Translations under genes and position numbers: made by a program
Assembly: GCA_964527995.1 (NCBI GenBank)
Contig: CAZGRP010000102.1
Location: forward strand, 1-9,296
Reading direction: 5' to 3'
DNA from: CAZGRP01 sp964527995
GTDB taxonomy: Bacteria; Zhuqueibacterota; Zhuqueibacteria; Oceanimicrobiales; CAZGRP01
DNA: 9,296 bases
In this document: piece after piece, positions 1-5,947 of the stretch
Layout of the letters: each line of letters begins with the position of its first letter
How positions within the stretch are numbered: the stretch's first letter is position 1
Notes under the pieces: model-generated
What the model was told of the DNA's origin: nothing
What the model saw: the letters and a program-made list of their open reading frames with translations, nothing else
Databases searched by the model: none

Positions 1-13
1 TTCTCCAGTTGAG

Positions 14-238
14 TTGTTCGTAGCCATGACGTTGAGGGAGATTCGACCGAGGCAGGATTGCGTGGCGGAATTGGAGCAAGCTCTCGGTCCGATCGAGCCC
101 CGAAGCGAGGTCTTTCGCTTCCGACACGGCGAGATCATCTGCCAGGTGCAGACGTATCCTGACTCCAAGACAGCAGCGGCGCGCGATTTTTCCCTCAACG
201 CGCGGCAGCTCTGGTTGGAGCAACATCGGAAGTCATGA
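14..238 (+). CDS. Uncharacterised small protein, or C-terminal end of a protein entering from the left
   Basis: I do not recognise this protein. The frame is open to the left edge of the window (codons run back to base 2 without a stop), so it may be the tail of a longer protein. If it starts inside the window, the choices are TTG at 14 (74 residues) or ATG at 26 (70 residues); neither has a good Shine-Dalgarno sequence. The product is hydrophilic and charged, with no signal peptide or membrane segment. It contains one likely beta-strand pair around EVFRFRHGEIICQVQTY and an amphipathic helical C-terminus ending LEQHRKS. Its TGA stop overlaps the purM ATG in an ATGA at 235-238, which is what makes it credible as a translated gene and suggests translational coupling. 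Function unknown. Confidence 0.5.
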   Translation: MFVAMTLREIRPRQDCVAELEQALGPIEPRSEVFRFRHGEIICQVQTYPDSKTAAARDFSLNARQLWLEQHRKS

Positions 239-1251
239 GAACACTCGATTATCGCAGTGCCGGTGTCGACCTGGGGGAGAGCGACGCCAGCAAGGAGCGC
301 ATCAGCCGACTGGTGAAGAGTACATTCACCAACGGAGTGATCCGCGATATCGGGATGTTCGGCGGTTTTTTTCGCCTGGACACAAAGGCGTACGACTCCC
401 CAGTGCTGGTGTCCAGCATCGACGGAGTGGGTACCAAGGTCAAGGTGGCGGCCATGGCCGGGCGCTACGACACGATCGGCGAGGACCTGGTCAATCACTG
501 TGTCAACGATATCCTCACCAGTGGGGCGCGACCGCTCTTCTTTCTCGATTACCTGGCCTTCGACCGTTTGCGGGCCGACGTGGTCGAGCAAATCGTGGCC
601 GGCATTGCTCGCGCCTGCCGGGAGACTCATTGCGCTCTGATCGGTGGTGAGACCGCGGAGATGCCTGGAGTGTATGCGGAGGGCGAGCTGGATGTGGCCG
701 GCTGCATCGTCGGTGTGGTGGAGGAGGATCGCGTCATCGACGGCCGCACAATAGAGGCCGGCGATGTTCTCATCGGCCTGCCCTCCAACGGCCTGCACAC
801 GAACGGTTACTCGCTGGCGCGCAAGGTGCTGCTCGAAACGGCCGGATTGCAGCTCGATGCGCGCCTCCCGGAGCTTGGCGGCACTCTGGCGGATGAACTG
901 CTGCGCGTGCACCGCTGCTATGATGCCAGCGTTCGGCCGCTCCTTTTCGGGGGCAGAGTGAAGGGCATTGCCCACATCACCGGGGGAGGATTGGCAGGCA
1001 ACACCTCTAGACTGCTACCTGGGGAAAAGTCACTCCAGCTCGAGATCGACTGGGGCGCCTGGAAGGTACCACCGATCTTTGAGATGATCCAGCGTCTCGG
1101 TGGTGTCTCCGATGAAGAGATGCGAAGGGTATTCAACCTCGGCATTGGTTTGGTGCTCGTGGTCGGCGAGAACGAGGCCTCAGCGGTGGAAGGGGAGCTG
1201 CGTGCCCAGGGCGAGCGTCCTGTACGTATCGGTCGGGTTGTCAGCACATGA
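235..1251 (+). CDS. purM: Phosphoribosylformylglycinamidine cyclo-ligase (AIR synthetase)
   Basis: PurM catalyses the ATP-dependent closure of the imidazole ring, converting formylglycinamidine ribonucleotide to aminoimidazole ribonucleotide in cytosolic de novo purine synthesis. The 338-residue length is typical. Family marks visible are the N-terminal YRSAGVD, the glycine-rich MFGGFF near 41-46, the DGVGTK nucleotide-binding motif at 63-68, GGETAEMPG at 137-145, PSNGLHTNGYSL at 183-194, HITGGGL at 247-253 and the C-terminal RRVFNLGIGL. The ATG at 235 gives the normal N-terminus, although the nearest purine-rich stretch (GGAAG at 228-232) is very close to it, so initiation probably relies on coupling to the upstream frame. 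The gene overlaps gpsA by ATGA at 1248-1251. The usual partner purN does not follow. Nothing appears damaged. Confidence 0.97.
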   Translation: MRTLDYRSAGVDLGESDASKERISRLVKSTFTNGVIRDIGMFGGFFRLDTKAYDSPVLVSSIDGVGTKVKVAAMAGRYDTIGEDLVNHCVNDILTSGARPLFFLDYLAFDRLRADVVEQIVAGIARACRETHCALIGGETAEMPGVYAEGELDVAGCIVGVVEEDRVIDGRTIEAGDVLIGLPSNGLHTNGYSLARKVLLETAGLQLDARLPELGGTLADELLRVHRCYDASVRPLLFGGRVKGIAHITGGGLAGNTSRLLPGEKSLQLEIDWGAWKVPPIFEMIQRLGGVSDEEMRRVFNLGIGLVLVVGENEASAVEGELRAQGERPVRIGRVVST

Positions 1252-2273
1252 TCTTTGAGCCTGAAGCGAAAATAGCCGTCATCGGTGCCGGGAGTTGGGG
1301 CACAGCGCTGGCGGTGTTGCTGGCGAGGGCTGGCCAACCGGTGGTGCTCTGGGATCGCAACCAGGAGCGGGTGGAAGAGATCCGGACCGCGCGCACCAAC
1401 ACCCGGTACCTGCCTGGTGTGAACATTCCGCAGTGCGTGGCCCCCACGGGCGATGCAAGGGAGGCCGTGTCTGGCCGCGACATGGTGGTTCTGGCGGTGC
1501 CGTCGCAGGTGCTGCGCCAGGTCGTGTCCAGGCTGCCGCTGCCGGCTGGAGAACGGCGGCCTATCTTCGTCACCACATCCAAAGGGATCGAGAACCGCAC
1601 CCTGCTGCGCATGAGCCAGGTGCTGGCAGAGGCCGTGGAGGGGCTGACCCCGGAGCGCATCGTCGTGCTTTCCGGCCCCAGCCATGCGGAAGAGGTTGCC
1701 CGACTTGTGCCGACGGCCGTGGTGGCGGCCAGCGTGGATGCGGCTGCGGCGCGCCAGGTGCAGCAGGCTTTCATGACACCTTCCTTTCGTGTCTACACCC
1801 ACGCCGATGTGATTGGGGTTGAACTGGGGGGTGCTCTGAAAAACGTCATCGCCCTGGCTGCCGGTATCGGCGATGGGGTTGGGTACGGCGACAACACCAA
1901 GGCGGCGCTCATGACTCGCGGCATGGCGGAGATCACCCGCCTGGGAGTGGCGTTGGGGGCGGACCGGTTGACGTTCGCCGGACTCTCGGGCATGGGGGAC
2001 CTGATCGTCACCTGCATGAGCCGTCACAGTCGCAACCGCTATGTCGGCGAGCAAATCGGCAAGGGCCGCAAGCTGCAAGAAGTGCTCGATGGAATGGTGA
2101 TGGTCGCCGAAGGAGTTCGAACCACCGAGTCGGCTTATGAGCTTGCCCAGCGCAAGGGCGTGGAGATGCCGATCACTCAAGAAGTCTATCGCGTCCTGTT
2201 CGAGGACAAGCCGCCCCGGCAGGCGGTCTACGATCTCATGACCCGGGAAGCAAAGGTCGAGGATTGGGGATGA
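1248..2273 (+). CDS. gpsA: NAD(P)H-dependent glycerol-3-phosphate dehydrogenase
   Basis: GpsA reduces dihydroxyacetone phosphate to sn-glycerol 3-phosphate, the backbone for membrane phospholipids, in the cytosol. The 341-residue protein has the N-terminal Rossmann motif GAGSWGTA (13-20), AVPSQ (83-87), SKGIE with the conserved Lys112, SGPSHAEEV (142-150), the catalytic-lysine segment GALKNV (Lys198), GMGDLIVTC with Asp251, the cofactor-binding SRNR (261-264) and the late VAEGV (287-291). All expected active-site residues are present. The start ATG shares an ATGA with the end of purM. The stop TGA at 2271-2273 overlaps the start of the universal stress protein gene in the same way. The N-terminal extension before the Rossmann strand is about seven residues, which is ordinary. 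Confidence 0.97.
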   Translation: MIFEPEAKIAVIGAGSWGTALAVLLARAGQPVVLWDRNQERVEEIRTARTNTRYLPGVNIPQCVAPTGDAREAVSGRDMVVLAVPSQVLRQVVSRLPLPAGERRPIFVTTSKGIENRTLLRMSQVLAEAVEGLTPERIVVLSGPSHAEEVARLVPTAVVAASVDAAAARQVQQAFMTPSFRVYTHADVIGVELGGALKNVIALAAGIGDGVGYGDNTKAALMTRGMAEITRLGVALGADRLTFAGLSGMGDLIVTCMSRHSRNRYVGEQIGKGRKLQEVLDGMVMVAEGVRTTESAYELAQRKGVEMPITQEVYRVLFEDKPPRQAVYDLMTREAKVEDWG

Positions 2274-3106
2274 TCAAGTCGCTGCTGTTGTGCGTGGACG
2301 GCTCGGCCTACACCGAGTCGGTGCTTCGCCACGGTGTGCATCTCGCCACCGCTTTCGACGCGCATGCACGCCTGCTTTCGGTCGTCGACATTCGCATCTT
2401 CGAGTGGACTTCAGCGATGGGTGCCGACGCCTTCGTGCCGGTGATTCCGTCCACGGCCTACCAGGAGGAGTCGCGCCGGCTGATGGAGGAAAAAGCCGAG
2501 GCCGTGCTGAAGAAGTGCGCCGAAGTGCTCGAAGAGGCTGGTGTGTCGTTCGAGACCGAGAGACTCAGCGGTCCGCCGGCCGACATCATCGTCGAGCGGG
2601 CGCACCTCGTCGACCTGCTGGTGATGGGAGTGCGTGGCGAATTCGCCACGTGGGAGAGCAAAATGGTCGGCGCCACCCTCCATGCCGTGTCGCGCGAGAC
2701 GGAGAAGCCGATCTTCGTGGCCCGGCGTGAGGTCATTCCTACCGAGCGCATCCTGGTCGGGTATGACGGCAGCGCTCCGGGCAGTCGAGCCATGCAGTTG
2801 GCGGCCTTCTTCGCCAGCCGGTTGAGTGTGCCGCTGACGGTTCTCTCGGTGAGTCCCAATCGCAACGTCGGCGACCGTTACGCCGAGGAGGCACGCAAGT
2901 ATCTCAGCCACTATGACATCGAATTCGACACCGACGTGATACCGGGCACCCCGGAGCGAAAGATCGCCAGCTACGCCGAGGAGAAGGGCTTCTCGCTGAT
3001 TGTGATCGGCAGGTACGGCCACTCGCGCATTCGCGAGGCCTTGCTCGGCAGTACGGCGGAGAACATCCTGCGGCGGAGCACGGTCCCGGCGGTGATGGTC
3101 AAATAG
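2270..3106 (+). CDS. Universal stress protein with two tandem UspA domains
   Basis: This 278-residue soluble protein is a fusion of two UspA-fold domains, roughly residues 1-151 and 159-278. Each begins with the typical strand and Asp-Gly-Ser motif (SLLLCVDGSA near 4-13, ILVGYDGSA near 161-169). The second domain ends with an intact ATP-binding signature, G-x2-G-x9-G-S-T at 247-262, followed by a strand ending PAVMVK. The first domain has the corresponding region (GVRGEFATW and VGATLHAVS) but with altered spacing and GAT instead of GST, so it may not bind nucleotide. Known family members are small ATP-binding or regulatory proteins linked to stress and redox or energy state; no specific role can be assigned. 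I chose the ATG at 2270, which forms an ATGA with the gpsA stop, over the TTG at 2264, which adds only two residues. Confidence 0.92.
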   Translation: MIKSLLLCVDGSAYTESVLRHGVHLATAFDAHARLLSVVDIRIFEWTSAMGADAFVPVIPSTAYQEESRRLMEEKAEAVLKKCAEVLEEAGVSFETERLSGPPADIIVERAHLVDLLVMGVRGEFATWESKMVGATLHAVSRETEKPIFVARREVIPTERILVGYDGSAPGSRAMQLAAFFASRLSVPLTVLSVSPNRNVGDRYAEEARKYLSHYDIEFDTDVIPGTPERKIASYAEEKGFSLIVIGRYGHSRIREALLGSTAENILRRSTVPAVMVK

Positions 3107-3116
3107 ACTGGAGAAT

Positions 3117-3120
3117 GAGG
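3117..3120 (+). promoter_or_regulatory. Ribosome binding site deciding the asnS start
   Basis: GAGG lies six bases before the ATG at 3127, a normal distance. The other possible start, ATG at 3115, has GGAG at 3110-3113 only one base upstream, which is too close for efficient initiation. This favours 3127. Confidence 0.5.
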
Positions 3121-3126
3121 CCTGGC

Positions 3127-4443
3127 ATGTTGATTCCGAAGCAACTCTACAAGAACTTTGTCTATATTGATGAGATCGCCCGCTATGTCGGCCAGGAAGT
3201 GAAGCTTTGCGGCTGGCTCTACAACAAGAGATCCAAGGGCAAGCTGTGGTTCTTGCTCGTCCGTGATGGCACCGGCGTCATCCAGTGCGTCGCCTTCAAG
3301 GGCGATGTCGGCGAGGACGTGTTCGGCCGCTGCGAGGAAGTGACCCAGGAGTCGTCGATCGTGGTGCACGGAATCGTGCGCGAAGATCCGCGGGCGCCGG
3401 GTGGCTACGAATTGTCACTCACCGACCTGCAGATCGTCCAGATCGCCAGAGACTATCCGATCACCCCGAAGGAGCACGGCACAACGTTCCTGATGGACCG
3501 CCGCCACCTGTGGCTGCGGTCGTCACGGCAGCACGCCATTCTGCGCATTCGCCACGAGGTCATCCGCGCCTGCCGTGACTTCTTCGACGAGCGTGGCTTC
3601 ACCTTGCTCGACGCGCCGATCTTCACACCGAGCGCCTGCGAAGGCACCACGACACTGTTCGAGACCGAGTATTTCGGCACCAAGGCGTATCTGACGCAGA
3701 GCGGCCAGCTCTACATGGAAGCCGGAGCCATGGCCTTCGGCAAAGTCTACTGCTTCGGGCCGACCTTCCGGGCCGAGAAATCGAAGACACGCCGCCACCT
3801 GATCGAGTTCTGGATGGTGGAGCCGGAGGTCGCCTACATGGATCTGGACGGCGACATGGCGCTTGCCGAGGAGTTCATCGAGTACATCGTGCAGCGCGTG
3901 CTGGAGCGCAGGCGAAAGGAGCTGGGCGTCATCGAGCGCGACACCGGCTCACTGCAGAAGGTGCGCCGGCCGTTTCCGCGCATCTCCTACGACGACGCCG
4001 TCAAGATCCTGCGCGAAAGCGGCCAGCCTTTCGAATGGGGGAACGATTTCGGCGGTACCGACGAGACCATCATCTCCTCGAAGTTCGACCGGCCGGTGAT
4101 GGTGCACCGCTACCCGGCGCAGGTGAAGGCGTTCTACATGAAGAATGATCCAGAGGCGCCCGACCGTGCCCTGTGCGTCGACATGCTGGCGCCCGAGGGG
4201 TATGGCGAGATCATCGGCGGCGGCCAGAGAGAGGACGACCTGGAGGTTCTGGAGCGCAAGATCGCGGAGCACGGCCTGCCGAAGGACGATTTCGAGTGGT
4301 ATCTCGATCTGCGCCGCTACGGCACGGTTCCGCACGCGGGCTTTGGCCTGGGTATCGAACGCACCGTGGCCTGGATTTGCGGCTTGCCGCACGTGCGGGA
4401 AACGATTCCGTTCCCGCGCATGCTCCATCGCCTGCAGCCTTAA
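3127..4443 (+). CDS. asnS: Asparaginyl-tRNA synthetase (class IIb)
   Basis: This enzyme charges tRNA-Asn with asparagine using ATP. The 438-residue product has an N-terminal OB-fold anticodon-binding domain (about 23-105, with KLCGW and LVRDGTG) and a class II catalytic core. Motif 2 is FRAEKSKTRRHLIEF (214-228) followed by WMVEPE, and motif 3 is GFGLGIERTVAW (405-416), followed by ETIPFPR. TQSGQLY (190-196) and the long conserved block from DMLAPEGYGEIIGG through HAGFG are characteristic of AsnRS. I prefer AsnRS to the related non-discriminating AspRS because of the RRHLIEFWMVEPE stretch and the overall resemblance to AsnRS (recalled, not aligned). Length is normal for bacterial AsnRS. The ATG at 3115 would add four residues but is poorly placed relative to its ribosome binding site. 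The spacer from the preceding stress protein gene is short, consistent with one operon. Confidence 0.94.
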   Translation: MLIPKQLYKNFVYIDEIARYVGQEVKLCGWLYNKRSKGKLWFLLVRDGTGVIQCVAFKGDVGEDVFGRCEEVTQESSIVVHGIVREDPRAPGGYELSLTDLQIVQIARDYPITPKEHGTTFLMDRRHLWLRSSRQHAILRIRHEVIRACRDFFDERGFTLLDAPIFTPSACEGTTTLFETEYFGTKAYLTQSGQLYMEAGAMAFGKVYCFGPTFRAEKSKTRRHLIEFWMVEPEVAYMDLDGDMALAEEFIEYIVQRVLERRRKELGVIERDTGSLQKVRRPFPRISYDDAVKILRESGQPFEWGNDFGGTDETIISSKFDRPVMVHRYPAQVKAFYMKNDPEAPDRALCVDMLAPEGYGEIIGGGQREDDLEVLERKIAEHGLPKDDFEWYLDLRRYGTVPHAGFGLGIERTVAWICGLPHVRETIPFPRMLHRLQP

Positions 4444-4450
4444 GGGAGGA
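4444..4450 (+). promoter_or_regulatory. Strong ribosome binding site for the LOG-like gene
   Basis: GGGAGGA begins directly after the asnS TAA stop and ends four bases before the ATG at 4455. It is among the best Shine-Dalgarno matches in the window and fixes the start. Confidence 0.65.
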
Positions 4451-4454
4451 TCGG

Positions 4455-4925
4455 ATGCCGGAACAGCGATTCGGTCCCGTGGTCGGCGTGATCGGCGGAA
4501 GCGTGGTGCCGGCCGACATCTACGAAGAGGCCCGCAAGGTGGGGCGGCTGCTGGCCGAGAGAGGCGCCGTGGTCATCTGCGGAGGCCTCGGCGGCGTGAT
4601 GGAGGCGGTATGCCGTGGCGCCAAAGAGGGCGGCGGGCTGACCATCGGTGTTCTGCCGGGAACGACAGCCGCAGAGGCCAATGCGTATGTGGACATCGCC
4701 ATTGTCACCGGGTTGGCCGACGCCCGCAACGTCATCATCGCTCGCACGGCCTCGGTGCTCATCGCCGTCGACGGCGAGTATGGCACCCTGTCGGAGATGG
4801 CTTTTGGCCTGAAGTTCGGAAAGCCGGTCGTGGCTCTCCGTTCCTGGAACATCGACCCGCGCGTCCTGCCCGCCTCCACAGCCGAGGAGGCGGTATCGTT
4901 GGCGCTGGAGCAAGTTCATCGATAG
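4455..4925 (+). CDS. TIGR00725/LOG-like Rossmann-fold nucleotide-binding protein
   Basis: This 156-residue protein has the Rossmann fold shared by the LOG (cytokinin riboside 5'-monophosphate phosphoribohydrolase), DprA and molybdenum-cofactor-carrier families. Visible motifs are VVGVIGGS at the N-terminus, ICGGLGGVMEAV (41-52), GVLPGT (65-70), ARNVIIARTASVLIAV (90-105) and DGEYGTLSEM (106-115). LOG enzymes carry PGGxGTxxE at the last position; here it is DGEYGTLSE. That keeps the GT and the Glu but loses the Pro-Gly-Gly, which fits the TIGR00725 branch rather than proven LOG enzymes. The exact substrate is unknown. It could bind a nucleotide, a nucleoside monophosphate or a cofactor; neighbouring apt and purM make a purine ligand plausible, but that is inference. 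Confidence 0.85.
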   Translation: MPEQRFGPVVGVIGGSVVPADIYEEARKVGRLLAERGAVVICGGLGGVMEAVCRGAKEGGGLTIGVLPGTTAAEANAYVDIAIVTGLADARNVIIARTASVLIAVDGEYGTLSEMAFGLKFGKPVVALRSWNIDPRVLPASTAEEAVSLALEQVHR

Positions 4926-4949
4926 GCAAACGGAATCGGGGGTAGGACG

Positions 4950-5225
4950 ATGCAGGCATCGGCTCGAATCGTTGTCAAAGGACGGGTGCAGGGGGTAGGG
5001 TATCGTTACTTTATCCTGCGGCATGCCCAGGACCTGGGGCTGGGCGGCTACGTTCGTAATCTCCCCAACGGCGACGTGGAGATCGTCGCCGAGGGGGATC
5101 GAATGCTGATCGAGGAGTTGATTCGCTTCGCCGAGCGCGGTCCGGTCTTCGCCCACGTGCAGGACGTGGAAGTCGAGTGGCGGCCGGCCAGCGGCGAGCA
5201 CAAGAGATTCGAGGTGCGATACTAA
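4950..5225 (+). CDS. acyP: Acylphosphatase
   Basis: Acylphosphatase hydrolyses carboxyl-phosphate bonds such as those in acetyl phosphate, carbamoyl phosphate or 1,3-bisphosphoglycerate. The 91-residue length is exactly that of the single-domain family. The signature GRVQGVGYRYF (11-21) supplies the phosphate loop with catalytic Arg19, and GYVRNLPNGDVEI (33-45) supplies the catalytic Asn37. The C-terminus FEVRY matches the last strand of the ferredoxin-like fold. There is no signal peptide, so it is cytosolic. A G-rich stretch (GGGGG at 4938-4942) sits seven bases before the ATG. The gene is 24 bases after the LOG-like gene and 13 before apt. Its physiological role is uncertain in most bacteria. 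Confidence 0.95.
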   Translation: MQASARIVVKGRVQGVGYRYFILRHAQDLGLGGYVRNLPNGDVEIVAEGDRMLIEELIRFAERGPVFAHVQDVEVEWRPASGEHKRFEVRY

Positions 5226-5228
5226 CGC

Positions 5229-5233
5229 GGAGG
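5229..5233 (+). promoter_or_regulatory. Ribosome binding site for apt
   Basis: GGAGG ends five bases before the ATG at 5239. This supports 5239 over the in-frame ATG at 5245, which would be eleven bases away. Confidence 0.6.
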
Positions 5234-5238
5234 ATTGG

Positions 5239-5766
5239 ATGGAAATGGATCTCGCCGCACTGATACGCAATGTGCCCGATTTTCCGGTGGAGGGGATCGG
5301 ATTCAAAGACATCACCACGCTTCTCAAAGAAGGGCCGGCGCTGCGCCGTGCCATCGACGAATTGTCAGCTCGGTTCGACGACGTTCCGGTGGAGGTGGTC
5401 GTCGGCGTCGAATCGCGCGGCTTCATCATCGGGGCCCCGATCGCCTATAAGCGCGAAGTCGGTTTCGTGCCGGTACGCAAGCCGGGCAAACTGCCGGCTG
5501 AGACCCTGCGCCAGGAGTATGAGCTGGAGTACGGGGTGGATTCGGTGGAGATCCATAAGGATGCCATCTCGCCCGGGCAGAAGGTCCTCATCGTGGACGA
5601 TCTGCTGGCGACCGGCGGCACATCTTGGGCGACGGCGCAGTTGGTGAGCCGACTGGGCGGGGAGATCGTCGGAATCGGCTTCCTGATCGAGTTGACCTTT
5701 CTGAAAGGCCGGGAGCGCCTGGCGGGCCATCGGATCGTGTCGCTGATCCAATTCGACAAGGAGTAA
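5239..5766 (+). CDS. apt: Adenine phosphoribosyltransferase
   Basis: Apt converts adenine and PRPP to AMP and pyrophosphate, the cytosolic purine salvage step. The 175-residue protein is full length. It has the N-terminal DFPVEGIGFKDITTLL (14-29), GVESRGFIIGAPIAY (56-70), the hood segment VPVRKPGKLP (77-86) and the PRPP-binding motif VLIVDDLLATGGT (116-128) with the paired Asp residues. Type I phosphoribosyltransferases for hypoxanthine, xanthine or orotate share the PRPP motif, but the GFKDITTLL and RKPGKLP blocks are specific to Apt. It is the last gene of the housekeeping run. A weak hairpin begins at its stop codon. Confidence 0.97.
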   Translation: MEMDLAALIRNVPDFPVEGIGFKDITTLLKEGPALRRAIDELSARFDDVPVEVVVGVESRGFIIGAPIAYKREVGFVPVRKPGKLPAETLRQEYELEYGVDSVEIHKDAISPGQKVLIVDDLLATGGTSWATAQLVSRLGGEIVGIGFLIELTFLKGRERLAGHRIVSLIQFDKE

Positions 5767-5789
5767 TCCGCTTGCCGGGGACGGATTTT
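5765..5789 (+). terminator. Possible weak terminator after apt
   Basis: AATCCG at 5765-5770, starting inside the apt TAA stop, is complementary to CGGATT at 5782-5787, with an 11-base G-rich loop. Two further T residues (5788-5789) follow, making a run of four T. Six base pairs and a short T tract make a poor intrinsic terminator, so this is tentative. Its position at the end of the housekeeping run is what makes it worth listing. Confidence 0.25.
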
Positions 5790-5791
5790 GC

Positions 5792-5874
5792 CGGGTCTCA
5801 GATTCCGTCGGCCGCCTTCATTTGTTGGACCGGGTCGAGCGACAGGTACATCGGGTGCTCTGATTCCACCGGCC
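5792..5874. repeat. Imperfect direct-repeat pair in the gap before the sugar genes
   Basis: The two copies are 5792-5813 and 5852-5874. Both begin CGGGT, then (with one extra base in the second copy) read CTC, A or T, GATTCC, two variable bases and CGGCC. The gap-free core of 17 bases matches at 14 positions. The GATTCC elements are 61 bases apart, close to six helical turns. This could be a pair of regulator binding sites for the downstream genes or a chance or decayed duplication; the flanking 40 bases are not repeated. Confidence 0.4.
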
Positions 5875-5910
5875 AGAAACCGATCCGGGGATTTCCAATT
5901 GCTGGTTTCT
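5875..5910. repeat. Short inverted repeat upstream of the aldolase-dehydrogenase gene
   Basis: AGAAACC at 5875-5881 is an exact inverted match to GGTTTCT at 5904-5910, separated by 22 bases and ending 37 bases before the start codon at 5948. It could be a split operator or a weak leader hairpin. Seven-base arms can arise by chance. Confidence 0.25.
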
Positions 5911-5947
5911 AATCTCCTGTTACCAAAACCGCACGGGATGCAATGCC

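Noticed and set aside
918..2180. 420-codon open frame on the - strand across purM and gpsA
   Set aside because: It lies antisense to two clearly identified genes, is rich in His, Arg and Gln as GC-rich antisense frames are, and has no recognisable motif.
5825..5852. Promoter-like TTGGAC and TACATC, 16 bases apart
   Set aside because: TACATC matches the -10 consensus at only three positions and the spacing is not ideal; too weak to list as a promoter in GC-rich DNA.
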